DNA from: Williamsia serinedens
Lineage (GTDB): Bacteria > Actinomycetota > Actinomycetes > Mycobacteriales > Mycobacteriaceae
Direction: 5' to 3'
Length of the DNA stretch: 64,000 nucleotides
NCBI RefSeq assembly: GCF_024171725.1
Contig: NZ_JAMTCG010000004.1
Coordinates: forward strand, 62,001-126,000
Positions 1 through 12,149 of this stretch are shown piece after piece. The notes below the pieces were generated by a model. The model had not been told where the DNA came from. It was given only the letters and a program-made list of their open reading frames with translations, and ran no database searches. The position numbers and the translations under genes are program-made. Every line of letters begins with the position of its first letter. Positions within the stretch are counted from its first letter, which is position 1.

Positions 1-505
1 CCGCGGCGCTGCCACCGCCCGAGCCGCCGGGGATCCGATCGGTGTCCCAGGGGTTGCGGGTGAGCTGATAGGCCGAGTTCTCGGTCGAGCTGCCCATGGC
101 GAACTCGTCCATGTTGGTCTTGCCCAGGATGGGGATGCCGGCCTTCCGCAACCGACGGGTCACCGTCGCGTCGTAGGGCGGCACCCAGCCCTCGAGGATC
201 TTGGAGCCGCACGTCGTCGGGGCGTCGGTGGTGGTGAAGACGTCCTTCAGTGCGATCGGCACACCGGCCAACGGTGACACCGGCGCGTCCCCGGCGGCGA
301 TGGCGTCGTCGACGGCCCGGGCCGCGGAGAGCGCCGCGTCGGCACCGACGTGCAGGAAGGCACCCAGATCGCCGTCGATCTCGGCGATCTGGTCGAGGTG
401 GGCTCGCGTCACCTCCACCGAGGACACCTCGCGCGAGTGGATGCGCTGCGCGAGCGTCGCGGCGTCGAGACCGGTGATCTCGCCGGCCGGTCGGATGGCG
501 GTCAC
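1..505 (-). CDS. gatA: Asp-tRNA(Asn)/Glu-tRNA(Gln) amidotransferase subunit A, N-terminal part
   Basis: Amidase subunit of the GatCAB amidotransferase, which turns Glu-tRNA(Gln) into Gln-tRNA(Gln) in the cytoplasm. Only about 168 N-terminal residues are inside the window; the rest lies beyond base 1. The visible part has the amidase signature: the catalytic lysine in ALKDVF (about residue 87) and the glycine/serine loop GGSGGSAAA (about 160-168) that carries the cis-serine; the nucleophilic serine should lie just past the edge. The GTG start overlaps the gatC stop by 4 bases (GTGA), so the two are translationally coupled. Identity is near certain; the C-terminal half cannot be judged. Confidence 0.95.
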   Translation of the reverse strand, partial: MTAIRPAGEITGLDAATLAQRIHSREVSSVEVTRAHLDQIAEIDGDLGAFLHVGADAALSAARAVDDAIAAGDAPVSPLAGVPIALKDVFTTTDAPTTCGSKILEGWVPPYDATVTRRLRKAGIPILGKTNMDEFAMGSSTENSAYQLTRNPWDTDRIPGGSGGGSAA

Positions 506-801
506 TGCTCCTCACCCAGGATCTGCGGGACGGCGAACCGCTCCTGCTCCACCGCGGGCGCGCCCGACAGCGCCTCGTCGGGGGTGAGGCCGGGCACCGG
601 CTCATCGGGACGGAGCACGTTGGCCAGACCCGCCGGGTGGGCGGTGCCGTCGGTGTCGGTGACGTCGACCTCGGAGATCTGGGCGACGTGCGTGAGGATC
701 GAGTCGATCTGACCCGCGAACTGGTCGAGCTCGTCGTCGCTCAACGCCAGCCGCGACAGCCGCGCCAGGTGGGCGACCTCGTCCCGGGATATCGCAGACA
801 C
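502..801 (-). CDS. gatC: Asp/Glu-tRNA amidotransferase subunit C
   Basis: Small 99-residue subunit that stabilises GatA and bridges GatA and GatB. The N-terminal helix [17 protein letters not shown] and the later [10 protein letters not shown] and PQIL segments are typical of GatC. I chose the GTG at 801 because it gives the usual family length and has AGAAGG about nine bases upstream; a longer frame to 903 adds an unrelated, arginine-rich extension. It runs directly into gatA with a 4-base overlap. The divergent ACT-domain gene starts about 110 bases away, the same arrangement as gatC/Rv3013 in M. tuberculosis. Confidence 0.95.
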   Translation of the reverse strand: MSAISRDEVAHLARLSRLALSDDELDQFAGQIDSILTHVAQISEVDVTDTDGTAHPAGLANVLRPDEPVPGLTPDEALSGAPAVEQERFAVPQILGEEQ

Positions 802-911
802 GCCAGGTTCCCTTCTCACGTGGAGTGGAGTACCCGACAACCCTAGTGGGCCGGCCGTCGCGGCCGGCCGGCGGACGGCGGGCGCACCGCTCGGGTGGGA
901 CACTGTCCGGC

Positions 912-1571
912 GTGTCGTATCTGTTGCGGGTCTACCTGCAGGACCGACCCGGCAGCCTGGGTCTGCTGGCGGTCTCGTTGGGTTCGGTGGGTGCCGACAT
1001 CCTCTCGCTCGACGTCGTCGAACGCGGCGAGGGCTACGCGGTCGACGACATCGTCGTCGAGGTCGCGCGGGGATCGCTGCCGGACACCCTGATCACGGCG
1101 GCCGAGAACATCGACGGCGTCCGCGTGGACTCGATCCGGCCCTACACCGGGGTCCTCGAGACCCACCGCGAGCTCGAGCTCGTCGACGAGATCGCCCGCG
1201 CGACCGGCGCCGCACGCATGCAGGTCCTCGTCGACCTCGCGCCGCGCGTCCTGCGCGTGTCGTGGGCGATGGTCGTCGGGCCCGGAGCCGGTGGCGTGGT
1301 CCAGCTGTTCGGCAGTTCGAGCGCCCCCGAGACGCCGCTCGGTGACGTCGACTGGCTCCCGGTGACCGAGCCGGTGCAGCTCGACCCCGACGCGCCGTGG
1401 GTGCCGGAGCCGTGGCGCGACATCGACACGCGGATGGCGGCCGCCCCGATCGGCGCGGCGTCGAAGGCGTTGCTGCTCGGCCGGTCCGGTGGCCCCGACT
1501 TCCGCCCGTCGGAACTCGCCCGCGTGGGCTATCTCACGCGCATCGTGACCACGGTCCTCGCCACCAGCTGA
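912..1571 (+). CDS. ACT domain-containing protein (Rv3013-like)
   Basis: Conserved actinobacterial protein of 219 residues with an N-terminal ACT fold (about residues 1-75; [17 protein letters not shown] is the typical strand-turn-helix start). ACT domains usually bind amino acids or other small ligands. The C-terminal part has no recognised catalytic motif. The GTG start at 912 gives a protein beginning directly with the ACT strand and matching the length of Rv3013; an upstream start at 825 would add non-conserved sequence that overlaps the gatC leader. It lies between gatC (divergent) and ligA (convergent, 12 bases away). Ligand and role are unknown. Confidence 0.85.
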   Translation: MSYLLRVYLQDRPGSLGLLAVSLGSVGADILSLDVVERGEGYAVDDIVVEVARGSLPDTLITAAENIDGVRVDSIRPYTGVLETHRELELVDEIARATGAARMQVLVDLAPRVLRVSWAMVVGPGAGGVVQLFGSSSAPETPLGDVDWLPVTEPVQLDPDAPWVPEPWRDIDTRMAAAPIGAASKALLLGRSGGPDFRPSELARVGYLTRIVTTVLATS

Positions 1572-1583
1572 CGCGGGAATCGC

Positions 1584-4141
<2,558 letters not shown>

Positions 4142-4181
4142 CGACTCGGCTCACCGCACGCGGTGTGGGACCCTGGTCGGC

Positions 4182-4766
4182 ATGCGGGGAGCGGTGCGGG
4201 ACTACTGGTGGGCGGCGCTCGTGGTGCCGCTGGCGGTCGTCCTCACCGTGATCCTCATCGGCGGTGCCGGTCGCGACGACGGGCGCAGGACCGAGACGGT
4301 GTCGGCGGCGGTGACGGCACCGGCCCCGACCAGCACTCCCGCGCGGTCGGCACAGGAGATCGCCGACGCGCAGGCCTGCCGCAGCAGGTCGGCACCGCGG
4401 ACCATCGCGGTCAGCATCGCCGAGCAGCGGATGTGGCTGTGCGCGGGCTCGTCGACCGTCGTCGCCTCACCGGTCACCACGGGCATCGACACCCCCGTCG
4501 ACCACACCCCCGTCGGCACCTGGACGATCATCGACCGCGAGACCGACCGGTACCTCGTCGGACCCGACTACCGCGTGTTCGTGCACTACTGGCTGCAGTT
4601 CTTCGGCGACTACGGCTTCCACGACTCGCCGTGGCAGGACTTCCCCTACGGCGACCCGCGCTACCGCTCGTCGGGCTCACGCGGATGTGTACACGTGCCC
4701 GAGCCGATGATGGCCCGCCTCTACGACTGGGCGGTCCTGGGGACCAGGGTCACCATCACCGCCTGA
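4182..4766 (+). CDS. L,D-transpeptidase (YkuD-type), membrane-anchored
   Basis: Predicted cell-wall enzyme of 194 residues. One hydrophobic segment (about residues 8-27) anchors it after a short cytoplasmic tail; a threonine/proline/alanine-rich linker follows (about 40-60); the rest is the YkuD catalytic domain. The active-site block is HDSPW...SSGSRGCVHV with nucleophilic cysteine at about residue 168 and the paired histidine after it. L,D-transpeptidases form 3-3 cross-links in peptidoglycan, dominant in mycolic-acid bacteria. No Ig-like domains are present, so this is a short form. The ATG at 4182 places the membrane segment correctly; the upstream extension is not plausible. It converges on the MetE-like gene. 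Confidence 0.88.
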   Translation: MRGAVRDYWWAALVVPLAVVLTVILIGGAGRDDGRRTETVSAAVTAPAPTSTPARSAQEIADAQACRSRSAPRTIAVSIAEQRMWLCAGSSTVVASPVTTGIDTPVDHTPVGTWTIIDRETDRYLVGPDYRVFVHYWLQFFGDYGFHDSPWQDFPYGDPRYRSSGSRGCVHVPEPMMARLYDWAVLGTRVTITA

Positions 4767-4791
4767 TCCCGGGGCGGGCCGGCGACGCCGA

Positions 4792-5814
4792 TCAGCGGTG
4801 GTGCAGTTCGTCGGCCACCGCGGTGCAGGTCTTCAACGCCGCGGCGGCGCGGTCCGACGACGCGCCCGCGAGACCACAGCCCGGTGTCACGAGCATCTGA
4901 TCGGTGAACACCGCGTGGTCGAGACCGATCGTGTCGGCGAGCGCGACGAGGCGGTCGGTGACGTCCTCCGGACGCGGCACCGGCGCGGGCCCGGTCGCCG
5001 GCACCACACCGGCGAGGACCACGCGCCCCGCGTCGACCGCCTCGCCGAGCCCGTCGAGATCCTCGGTGCGCGAGCGGTCGGTGCCGAGCCGGCCCAGGTC
5101 GAGCGAGACGCCCCACAGCGGCGTCTGGGCCGCGACGTCCCAGGGGAAAGCGTCGCCGCAATCGTGCAGGACGACCGGCGCGCCGACACCGTCGCAGAGT
5201 GCGGACAGGTGCTCGGCGACGACGGCGGCCGGGATGGCGGGGACGACGTCGAACCGGGACAGCGGTGGCACCCTGCCGTCGACGACCGCTCGCAGGGACG
5301 GTTCGTCGATCTGCACGACGACCCGGGCGTCGAGACGCTTCGACAGCTCGCGCGCGTGGTCGGCGACGCCCTCGGTCAGTGACCCGACGACGTCCGCCCA
5401 GGCGCCGCGGTCGGCGACGGCCTTGTGCCCCGACGCGGTCTCGACGGCGGCGGCGAGCGTGAAGGGTCCGGTTACCTGTGTCTTGACCCACGCGTCGGGT
5501 CCGCCGAGCCCTCGTGTCTCCCAGATCTCCTCGAGGGCGTCGAGGTCGGCGCGCAGCAGGTCGTGTGCGCGGCGCCGTAGCGCCGAGCCCGACCCGGCGA
5601 AGCGGAAGCCGTGGATGCCGACGTCCATCGGCATGTCGACGAGCAGCGCCGCGCAGCGGCCGATCATGTCCGCGCCGCGACCGCGGGCCGGCAGTTCGGG
5701 CAGGTGCATGAGCGCGACCTCGCCGGCCACGACGTCGGCGACCGCACGCGGGTCCGTACCGGGCATCGAGCCCACGCCGGTGGCCACGCCGGTCGGCGGG
5801 GCGGGCGAGCTCAC
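4792..5814 (-). CDS. Cobalamin-independent methionine synthase-like protein (Rv3015c type)
   Basis: 340-residue protein of the UROD/MetE C-terminal fold. It begins with GVGSMPGTD, contains [11 protein letters not shown] and [10 protein letters not shown], and ends with [11 protein letters not shown]. Zinc-ligand candidates include HDCGD and the last VTPGCGL cysteine. It is much shorter than true MetE, so it probably acts on another methyl acceptor or as a methyl transferase of unknown substrate; M. tuberculosis Rv3015c has the same length and place. The start is the GTG at 5814, which overlaps the mnmA stop (GTGA) and suggests coupling; an extension to 5862 would lie inside mnmA. Confidence 0.85.
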   Translation of the reverse strand: MSSPAPPTGVATGVGSMPGTDPRAVADVVAGEVALMHLPELPARGRGADMIGRCAALLVDMPMDVGIHGFRFAGSGSALRRRAHDLLRADLDALEEIWETRGLGGPDAWVKTQVTGPFTLAAAVETASGHKAVADRGAWADVVGSLTEGVADHARELSKRLDARVVVQIDEPSLRAVVDGRVPPLSRFDVVPAIPAAVVAEHLSALCDGVGAPVVLHDCGDAFPWDVAAQTPLWGVSLDLGRLGTDRSRTEDLDGLGEAVDAGRVVLAGVVPATGPAPVPRPEDVTDRLVALADTIGLDHAVFTDQMLVTPGCGLAGASSDRAAAALKTCTAVADELHHR

Positions 5815-6920
5815 GCCGCGCCGGCGCGAGCCCGTGACGGGGCCGCGCAGATCCGACCGCATCCGATGACGCGGTCACCGGCCGCGGGGTCCGGGGCGTA
5901 CAGCACCGCGGCCTGCCCACGGGCGACCCCGGTGAGCGGTTCGTGCAGGTCGATCTCGATGCCGGTCCCGTCGCCGACGGCGCGGGCCGTCGCGGGCGCG
6001 AGCCCGCCGTGCGCACGGACCTGCACGACGCAGTCGAGGTCGCCGGTCGGCACCGATCCCGACGTCCACACCGCGCGGTCGGCCCGGATGCTGGTCACGG
6101 CGAGGTCGGCCGCCGTGCCGACGGTGACCGTCGCCGTGTCGGGGTCGATGTCGGTGACGTAGCGGGGTGCGCCGTCGGCGGCCGGGGCCTCGATGCCCAG
6201 CCCCTTGCGCTGCCCGATGGTGAAGCCGTGGACGCCCTCGTGCTCGGCGAGCGTGTCACCGGTGGCCTCGTCGACGACAAGCCCCGGCCGCACACCGATC
6301 CGCGCACCGAGGAACGCGCGGGTGTCGCCGCTCGGGATGAAGCAGATGTCGTGCGAGTCCGGCTTGTCGGCGACGGTGAGACCCCGGCGCGCGGCCTCGG
6401 CCCGGATCTCCGGCTTCGGGGTGTCGCCCACGGGGAACATGGCGTGCGCCAATTGGTCCGCGGTGAGGACGGCGAGCACGTACGACTGGTCCTTGTCCGC
6501 GTCGACCGCGCGGCGCAACACACCGTCGGACAGCCGGGCGTAGTGGCCGGTCGCCAGGGCATCGAACCCGAGGGCCCGAGCGCGGTGGGCCAGCGCCGAG
6601 AACTTGATCTTCTCGTTGCAGGTCAGACACGGGTTCGGGGTGAGTCCGCGCGCATAGGCGTCGACGAACTCGTCGATGACGTCCTCACGGAACCGCTCGG
6701 CGAAATCCCAGACGTAGAACGGGATCCCGAGCACGTCGGCGGCACGGCGGGCGTCGCCGGCGTCCTCCCGGGAGCAGCACCCACGGCTGCCCGTGCGCAG
6801 GGCGCCGGGAGCGGTCGAGAGGGCGAGGTGCACCCCGGTGACGTCGTGGCCGGCGTCGACCGCCCGCGCCGCGGCCACGGCGGAGTCGACGCCACCGCTC
6901 ATCGCGGCCAGGACCCGCAT
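5811..6920 (-). CDS. mnmA: tRNA-specific 2-thiouridylase MnmA
   Basis: Adds sulfur to U34 of tRNA Lys, Glu and Gln, using ATP and persulfide sulfur from the neighbouring cysteine desulfurase. 369 residues. The PP-loop [10 protein letters not shown] is at about 8-17. The two catalytic cysteines are visible: one in [12 protein letters not shown] (about residue 98-101) and one in [10 protein letters not shown] (about 192). The gene follows iscS by three bases, so sulfur donor and acceptor are co-expressed, as in M. tuberculosis (Rv3024c/Rv3025c). It overlaps the next gene by 4 bases. Confidence 0.95.
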   Translation of the reverse strand: MRVLAAMSGGVDSAVAAARAVDAGHDVTGVHLALSTAPGALRTGSRGCCSREDAGDARRAADVLGIPFYVWDFAERFREDVIDEFVDAYARGLTPNPCLTCNEKIKFSALAHRARALGFDALATGHYARLSDGVLRRAVDADKDQSYVLAVLTADQLAHAMFPVGDTPKPEIRAEAARRGLTVADKPDSHDICFIPSGDTRAFLGARIGVRPGLVVDEATGDTLAEHEGVHGFTIGQRKGLGIEAPAADGAPRYVTDIDPDTATVTVGTAADLAVTSIRADRAVWTSGSVPTGDLDCVVQVRAHGGLAPATARAVGDGTGIEIDLHEPLTGVARGQAAVLYAPDPAAGDRVIGCGRICAAPSRARAGAA

Positions 6921-6923
6921 CGC

Positions 6924-8123
6924 TCAGCGCTCCCCGACGCCGGCCATGCCGGCGACACGCGCACGGTCGGCGACGTCGGCGAGGACCTCGGCGACGGCGT
7001 CGATCTCGGCGTCGGTGGTGGTGGGGGCGAGCGAGAATCGGAGGCTGCTGCGCGCGTCGGCGGTCGACATGCCCATCGCGAGGAGGACGTGACTGGCCCG
7101 GGCCACCCCGGCGGTGCACGCCGACCCGGTGGAGCACTCGATGCCGTTGGCGTCGAGCAGCATCAGCAGCGAGTCGCCCTCACAGCCGAGCAGGGACACA
7201 TGCGCGTTGCCGGGCAGTCGCCCCTCCCCGACCGGTCCGTTGACGACGCAGTCGGGCACGGTGCGGGCCACATCGAGCAGGCGGTCGCGGCGGGCGGCGA
7301 CACTGCGCATCGTCGCAGGCAATTCGTCGACGGCGATCCGCACCGCGGTGGCCATCCCCACGGCCGCAGCGGCGTCCGGTGTCCCCGACCGCACGTCACG
7401 CTCGTGGCCGCCGCCGTGCAGCAGCGGGACACAGTCGACGTCGCGGCGGAGCACCAGGGCGCCCATGCCGTGCGGGCCGCCGAACTTGTGCGCGGCCAGG
7501 CTCAGCGCGCTGACGCCGACGGCGCCGAGGTCGACGGGGATGTGCCCCACGGCCTGGATGGCGTCGGTGTGCAGCGGGACCCCGAACTCCGAGGCGATCG
7601 CGGCGAGCTCGGCGATCGGCTGGATGGTGCCGACCTCGTTGTTGGCCCACATCACCGAGACCAGCGCGGTCTCCTCGGCGTGGGCGGCGAGCTCCGCGCG
7701 CAGGTCCGCCGGGGAGACCCGGCCCAGCGCGTCGACCCCGAGGACGACGAGGTCGGCGTCACCGCGGTCGGCGAGCCACTGCGCGGGGTCCATCACCGCG
7801 TGGTGCTCGACGGCGGAGATGACGATGCGCCGTCGGCGTGGGTCGGCCGCCACCCGCGCCCAGAAGATGCCCTTGATCGCGAGGTTGTCGCTCTCGGTGC
7901 CGCCGGCGGTGAACACGATCTCCGACGGTCGCGCGCCGATCGAGGCCGCGATCGACTCGCGGGCCTCCTCGAGGTGGCGACGGGCCCGGCGACCGGAACC
8001 GTGCAGCGAGGCGGCGTTCCCGGCGTCGGCGAGGATGCGGGTCATCGCCTCGACGGCGGCCGGGTGCATCGGGGTGGATGCGGCGTGATCGAGGTAGACG
8101 GGCGTGCTCACCGGGTCGGTCAT
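6924..8123 (-). CDS. iscS: Cysteine desulfurase (IscS/NifS family)
   Basis: PLP enzyme of 399 residues that takes sulfur from cysteine for Fe-S clusters and tRNA thiolation. Motifs: YLDHAASTP at the start, [11 protein letters not shown] for cofactor phosphate, SAVEHHAV histidine, [10 protein letters not shown], the PLP lysine in [10 protein letters not shown] (about 211), and the catalytic cysteine loop STGSACTAG (about 333). ATG at 8123 puts the YLDHAAST motif ten residues in; the longer frame adds a low-complexity leader. It sits directly upstream of mnmA and downstream of the PlsC-type gene. Confidence 0.95.
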   Translation of the reverse strand: MTDPVSTPVYLDHAASTPMHPAAVEAMTRILADAGNAASLHGSGRRARRHLEEARESIAASIGARPSEIVFTAGGTESDNLAIKGIFWARVAADPRRRRIVISAVEHHAVMDPAQWLADRGDADLVVLGVDALGRVSPADLRAELAAHAEETALVSVMWANNEVGTIQPIAELAAIASEFGVPLHTDAIQAVGHIPVDLGAVGVSALSLAAHKFGGPHGMGALVLRRDVDCVPLLHGGGHERDVRSGTPDAAAAVGMATAVRIAVDELPATMRSVAARRDRLLDVARTVPDCVVNGPVGEGRLPGNAHVSLLGCEGDSLLMLLDANGIECSTGSACTAGVARASHVLLAMGMSTADARSSLRFSLAPTTTDAEIDAVAEVLADVADRARVAGMAGVGER

Positions 8124-8151
8124 GACCGACCCAGAGTACCGGCGTGCGGGG

Positions 8152-9114
8152 TCAGGCCGCGCCCGCGGGGACCTCGTCGTGGCCGTGGTCGCGCACGGGC
8201 TCGACCGGTGCCGACAGGGGCGGGACGGGCAGCGACAGCGCGCTGAGCGACCCGAGCGGGTCACCGTGGTCGTCGACGTCGCCGAAGACCAGCCGCTCGC
8301 ACCGACGCGCGAGCGCGCGGCGGTCGTCGCCGGGCAGCTGCAGTTCGTGGATCCGCACGACGACGCGCAGCCCCCGCGCCCGCAGCACCCGACGCACGGT
8401 GTCGAGGAGATCGTCGTCGCCGACGAACGCCGGCGCCGTGGCCACGGAGCCGTGGGCGTCGCGGAACCCGACGTGGACGGGGATGACGGGCATGCGCGCG
8501 TCGACGGCAGCCTGGAAGGTCGCGGGCCGGAAGCGGCCTCCGGCCCGACCGCACCACGTGGTGCCCTCGGGGAACACCCCGACGGCGTCGTCGTCGAACA
8601 GCCCCGCGGTCATGGTGCCGATCGTCGCGGGCAGGGAGTGCAGCGCACGTCGGTCGATGCCGATCACGCCGAGCCGTCGCGCCAGTCCGCCGACGACGGG
8701 CCAGCCGAGGATCTCGGACTTGGCGACGAACCGTGCGGGGACCACACCGGCGATGGCCACGATGTCCAGGAACGATGTGTGGTTGGCGACCACGAGCCCC
8801 ACGCCGCGGCCGACGTGGGGTCGACGGTCGTCGACCTCGAAGCCGATGCCGAGGGCGGCGAGGAGCCCGCGGGCCGCCCGGCGGACATAGCGGCGTCGGA
8901 CCGGCCGCGGCAGCGGTGTGACGAGCACGCCGCCGACGACCGCCGCCGACGCGGTGGCCGCGAGACGCGCGACGCGCACCGCGACGGCGACACGGCCCAG
9001 GGTGGGACCGCTCGACCGGACGCAGCTCGCGTCACAGGGGCTCGCCGGGAACCACGCGTGCGTGGCCGCGGCGGGGACCGTGCGGGCGGGGGTGATCGCG
9101 CCGGCGGCGGTCAT
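8152..9114 (-). CDS. 1-acyl-sn-glycerol-3-phosphate acyltransferase family protein (PlsC-like)
   Basis: 320-residue membrane-associated acyltransferase. The HX4D catalytic motif is NHTSFLD (about 108-114) and the substrate loop is FPEGTTW (about 181). A hydrophobic segment precedes the HX4D motif (about residues 50-70), consistent with membrane attachment. The extended N-terminus is longer than in many PlsC proteins. It overlaps the upstream acyl-acyltransferase fragment by 4 bases, which together resemble the OlsB/OlsA pair (N-acyl then O-acyl transfer) that makes acyl-amino-acid lipids; whether the lipid is ornithine-based or phosphatidic acid is not shown by the sequence. Equivalent position to Rv3026c. 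Confidence 0.85.
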   Translation of the reverse strand: MTAAGAITPARTVPAAATHAWFPASPCDASCVRSSGPTLGRVAVAVRVARLAATASAAVVGGVLVTPLPRPVRRRYVRRAARGLLAALGIGFEVDDRRPHVGRGVGLVVANHTSFLDIVAIAGVVPARFVAKSEILGWPVVGGLARRLGVIGIDRRALHSLPATIGTMTAGLFDDDAVGVFPEGTTWCGRAGGRFRPATFQAAVDARMPVIPVHVGFRDAHGSVATAPAFVGDDDLLDTVRRVLRARGLRVVVRIHELQLPGDDRRALARRCERLVFGDVDDHGDPLGSLSALSLPVPPLSAPVEPVRDHGHDEVPAGAA

Positions 9115-9680
9115 CGGCGTGCCGCCTCGACGTCGCAGCGGTCGGCGAGCGCTCGGAGTCTGTCCAGGTACCGCAGGTCGGCGGTCTCCCGGTCGAGCAC
9201 GGTGAGGAAGTCACCGACACCGAAGTCGACGTCGTGGGCGGGTTCGCCGCAGATCCGGGCACCGATCCGCAGGTAGCCGGCCATGAGCGGCGGCACCGAC
9301 AGTGCCTGTGGGGGGTCGATGTCGTCGAGCCGCCGGCCGTCCACGACGACCGCACGGTGCGGGAACACCTGCCACGTCGCCCGGTGTCGGTCGCGGACGA
9401 GATCGCGCACCCCGCGGACGGTGGCGCCCGGCGCCACGCCGTCGCCGAGATCCACGGGGACCGACGTACATCCGGCGACGTAGCGGTGGCCCGTCTCCTC
9501 GAGGTACCGCAGGATGCCCGACCACATGAGCGCCATGACCGACCCGCTGCGGTGGCCGTCGGCGACGCAGGCCCGCCCCATCTCGACGAGCTCGGCCGCG
9601 ATCGGGGCGAGTTCGTCGAGGTCGAACTCCCCCGCGCTGTAGAGCCCGTCGGCGGCCATCGCACCGCCCGGGGTCAGCAT
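9111..9680 (-). pseudogene. C-terminal part of a split OlsB/hemolysin-type GNAT acyltransferase
   Basis: 189 codons that carry the main body of the acyltransferase: LYSAGEFDLDELAPI, LVEMGRACV, HRSGSVMALMWSGI, GHRYVAGCTSVP and GEPAHDVDFGVGDF. In homologues (for example Rv3027c) this is one protein with the segment encoded at 9674-9958. Family members read VGTYRML across the junction; here the first half ends VVGC-stop and the second half starts at ML, as if about 10 bases coding TYR were lost. The ATG at 9680 overlaps the upstream stop (ATGCTGA), so re-initiation could still make this part. It overlaps plsC by 4 bases. Either a pseudogene, a working split gene, or a sequencing error. Confidence 0.75.
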
Positions 9681-9958
9681 CCGACGACCGCGCCGTCGGA
9701 GCCGTCGCGGACGAGCAGGTGGTCGCAGAAGTCGTCCCAGCGGTCGGCGTCGCGACCGTCCACCGCACCGGTCATGGCGCTCGCGAAGCCCGGCTCCGTG
9801 GAGAACACGGCGTGCCGCAGCCGCTGCGCCGCCGCGATGTCGGCGGGGCGGGTCGTCAGGTGCAGGGTGTAGCGCGGTCCGCGCAGGAGAAGGCGCGAGC
9901 GCGGGGAGGGCGTCGTGGTGCGGGTGGTGCCGTCGAGCAGTGTCGTCGCCATGGCCAC
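9674..9958 (-). pseudogene. N-terminal part of the split OlsB/hemolysin-type acyltransferase
   Basis: 94 codons giving the N-terminal third of the acyltransferase: RYTLHLTTRPADIAAAQRLRHAVFSTE is the conserved opening of the OlsB/hemolysin family, followed by DRWDDFCDHLLVRD and VVG. It then runs into a TGA at 9674-9676 exactly where the family has VGTYRL. The reading frame resumes in another frame at 9680. Start is the ATG at 9958 (or the second ATG two codons later). Alone this piece lacks the acyl-CoA/ACP binding core and should not be active. Confidence 0.75.
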
Positions 9959-10085
9959 AGGTCTATCGACCGGATCGGGCGCGTGCGCTGCACCGGCGTG
10001 TCATGTCGGTGGAGGGGTGATGAACACCCGCCGGCCCGGGTTACGTGGCGCAGACGGGAGTGTGACCGACGGGCCCGAGATGCAC

Positions 10086-10119
10086 CACGGCCCCCGGAAC
10101 CGTGGTCCCGGGGGCCGTG
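10086..10119 (-). terminator. Strong hairpin downstream of fixB
   Basis: Two 16-base arms (10086-10101 and 10104-10119) pair with one mismatch and a 2-base loop; the core is CACGGCCCCCGG. It begins 33 bases past the fixB stop. No T run follows, as is usual for GC-rich actinobacterial terminators. Being symmetric it could act on both strands. Confidence 0.65.
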
Positions 10120-10151
10120 CTGTGTGGTCGGTCAGGCGACGCCTGGCCGCA

Positions 10152-11108
10152 TCACTTGCGCTTCTTGACCTCTTCGGTCAGCTGCGGGGCGACGTCGAAC
10201 AGGTCGCCGACGATGCCGTAGTCCGCGATCTCGAAGATCGGGGCCTCTTCGTCCTTGTTGACGGCCACGATCGTCTTCGAGGTCTGCATCCCGGCGCGGT
10301 GCTGGATGGCACCGGAGATGCCGAGCGCCACGTAGAGCTGCGGCGACACGGTCTTGCCGGTCTGGCCGACCTGGAACTGACCCGGGTAGTACCCGGAGTC
10401 GACGGCGGCGCGGGACGCACCGACGGCGGCACCGAGCGAGTCGGCGAGTTCCTCGACGACCGAGAACTTGTCGGCACTGCCGACGCCGCGGCCACCGGAG
10501 ACGACGATCGACGCCTCGGTGAGCTCCGGGCGGTCGCCGCCGACGATCGGCTCGACCTTGGTGACCTTGACGGCGTTCGCGGCCGGGGCCGGGACCTCGA
10601 CGTCGACACGCTCGCCGGCACCGGCCTGAGGCTGTGCCTCGACGCCACCGGGACGGACCGAGTAGATCGGGATGTCGCCCTTGGGCTGCGCCTCGACGGT
10701 GAACGCGCCACCGAAGATGCTGTGGACGCCGGTCTTGTCGTCCTTGATGTCGACGACGTCGTACAGGATGCCCGAGCCCAGACGCACGGCCAGGCGACCC
10801 GAGATCTCCTTGCCGTCGGCCGTTGCCGCGACGATGATCGCCGCCGGCGAGGCCTGCTCGGCGACCAAGGCCAGGATGTCGACCTTGGGGCTGATCAGGT
10901 AGCCCTCGACGTCGTCGGACTCGGCGACGTAGATCTTCTCGGCGCCGGCCTCCTTGAGGCCGTCGGTGACGCTGTCGGCCGTGCCGGGCTTGCCTGCGAC
11001 GACCACCGACGGGCTGCCGAGCGCACGTGCGGCGGTGATGAGCTCGCCGGTGACCTTCTTCAGGCCGCCCTCTGCGTCGAGCTCGGCGAGAACCAGTACT
11101 TCTGCCAT
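10152..11108 (-). CDS. fixB: Electron transfer flavoprotein subunit alpha
   Basis: 318-residue ETF alpha subunit that binds FAD and passes electrons from acyl-CoA dehydrogenases to the respiratory chain. It starts [10 protein letters not shown], has the ETF alpha FAD signature in the C-terminal half ([50 protein letters not shown]) and the final [21 protein letters not shown] block. It follows fixA by 35 bases. M. tuberculosis Rv3028c/Rv3029c have the same order. A hairpin terminator lies just beyond its stop. Confidence 0.96.
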   Translation of the reverse strand: MAEVLVLAELDAEGGLKKVTGELITAARALGSPSVVVAGKPGTADSVTDGLKEAGAEKIYVAESDDVEGYLISPKVDILALVAEQASPAAIIVAATADGKEISGRLAVRLGSGILYDVVDIKDDKTGVHSIFGGAFTVEAQPKGDIPIYSVRPGGVEAQPQAGAGERVDVEVPAPAANAVKVTKVEPIVGGDRPELTEASIVVSGGRGVGSADKFSVVEELADSLGAAVGASRAAVDSGYYPGQFQVGQTGKTVSPQLYVALGISGAIQHRAGMQTSKTIVAVNKDEEAPIFEIADYGIVGDLFDVAPQLTEEVKKRK

Positions 11109-11143
11109 GGTGTGTTGCTCCTCGATATCAGGGTCGGGCGGGC

Positions 11144-11929
11144 TCAGATGATCTTCTGACCGACGAGGTACTCGGCCACCTTCGTGCCGCCGTCGCCCTC
11201 GTCCGTGACGCGCTCACCGGCGGTCTTCGGGGGCTTCGGGGTGTTCGAGGTGACGGTCGAGCCGGCGTTCTCCAGGCCGACGTCGGAGGCCTCGACGCCG
11301 ATGTCGGCGAGGCTGACGACCTGCACTTCCTTCTTCTTCGCGGCCATGATGCCCTTGAAGGACGGGAAGCGGGGCTCGTTGATCTTCTCGTTGACGCTGA
11401 CGATGGCCGGCAGGGTCGCCTCGACGTGGGTGATGCCCTCGTCGGTCTCTCGCTCGCCGGTCAGGTTCTCCCCGTCGACGGTCAGCTTGCGCAGGTGCGT
11501 CAGGTGCGGGAGCTCCAGGTACTCGGCGATCATCGACGGGATCGCGCCGCCGCGGCCGTCGGTCGCCTCGTTGCCGGCGATGACCAGCTCGACGCCCTCG
11601 ACGGTGCCGAGTGCGCGGGCGAGCACGTAGGCGGTCTGGACCGAGTCCGAGCCGTGCATCAGGTCGTCCTTGATGTGGATCGCCTTGTCGGCACCCATCG
11701 ACAGCGCCTTGCGGATCGCGTCCGTGGTGCGCTCCGGGCCCGCCGACAGGATGGTCACCTCGCCACCTGAGGCCTCCTTGATCTGCAGGGCCTCCTCGAC
11801 GGCGCGCTCGTTGATCTCGTCCAGGACGGCGTCGGCCGCCTCACGGTCGAGCGTGTAGTCGCCATCGGACAGCTTGCGCTCCGACCAGGTGTCCGGAACC
11901 TGCTTGATCAGTACGACGATGTTCGTCAT
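11144..11929 (-). CDS. fixA: Electron transfer flavoprotein subunit beta
   Basis: 261-residue ETF beta subunit, partner of FixB in the soluble heterodimer. Typical features: NIVVLIKQVPDTWS at the start, EEALQIKE, the AMP-binding region with IAGNEATDGRGGAIPSMIAEYL, and LPAIVSVNEKINEPRFPSFKGIM near the end. The gene is first in the fixA-fixB transcript; a palindrome CTTAC-N6-GTAAG lies 45-60 bases upstream of its ATG and may be an operator. Confidence 0.96.
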   Translation of the reverse strand: MTNIVVLIKQVPDTWSERKLSDGDYTLDREAADAVLDEINERAVEEALQIKEASGGEVTILSAGPERTTDAIRKALSMGADKAIHIKDDLMHGSDSVQTAYVLARALGTVEGVELVIAGNEATDGRGGAIPSMIAEYLELPHLTHLRKLTVDGENLTGERETDEGITHVEATLPAIVSVNEKINEPRFPSFKGIMAAKKKEVQVVSLADIGVEASDVGLENAGSTVTSNTPKPPKTAGERVTDEGDGGTKVAEYLVGQKII

Positions 11930-11973
11930 GGTCCTCTTCGACCTCCACTCAGCGGTTGTGAACTCACCGTAAA

Positions 11974-11989
11974 CTTACTGCCCGGTAAG
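11974..11989. promoter_or_regulatory. Candidate operator palindrome upstream of fixA
   Basis: CTTACTGCCCGGTAAG: five-base arms CTTAC/GTAAG around six bases, centred about 52 bases upstream of the fixA start. TTAC...GTAA palindromes are common TetR-family operators of fatty-acid genes in actinobacteria; the regulator is not in this window. Inference only. Confidence 0.4.
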
Positions 11990-12110
11990 GTAAAGCATCC
12001 AGTGACCAGTCTAGCCTCTTCCGGACACGCGTCGACACCGCGTCCTCGCAGGTGAGGCGCGATGCTGGACGATTCAGCCAGTAGGCCGGAGACATCGGTC
12101 ACATCGAGCG

Positions 12111-12116
12111 TATAAG
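12111..12116 (+). promoter_or_regulatory. Possible -10 box of the MGLP-type operon
   Basis: TATAAG stands out in very GC-rich sequence 34 bases before the chosen start of the methyltransferase gene. No good -35 is seen at the usual distance, so this is only a candidate, in line with many actinobacterial promoters that lack a -35. Confidence 0.3.
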
Positions 12117-12149
12117 GGTGTCCCCGACGTGACCGTTAGGCTCCCGCAG

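Noticed and set aside
12111-12116. A full consensus sigma-A promoter for the MGLP-type operon
   Set aside because: Only the -10-like TATAAG is seen; no TTGACA-like -35 is found at 16-19 bases.
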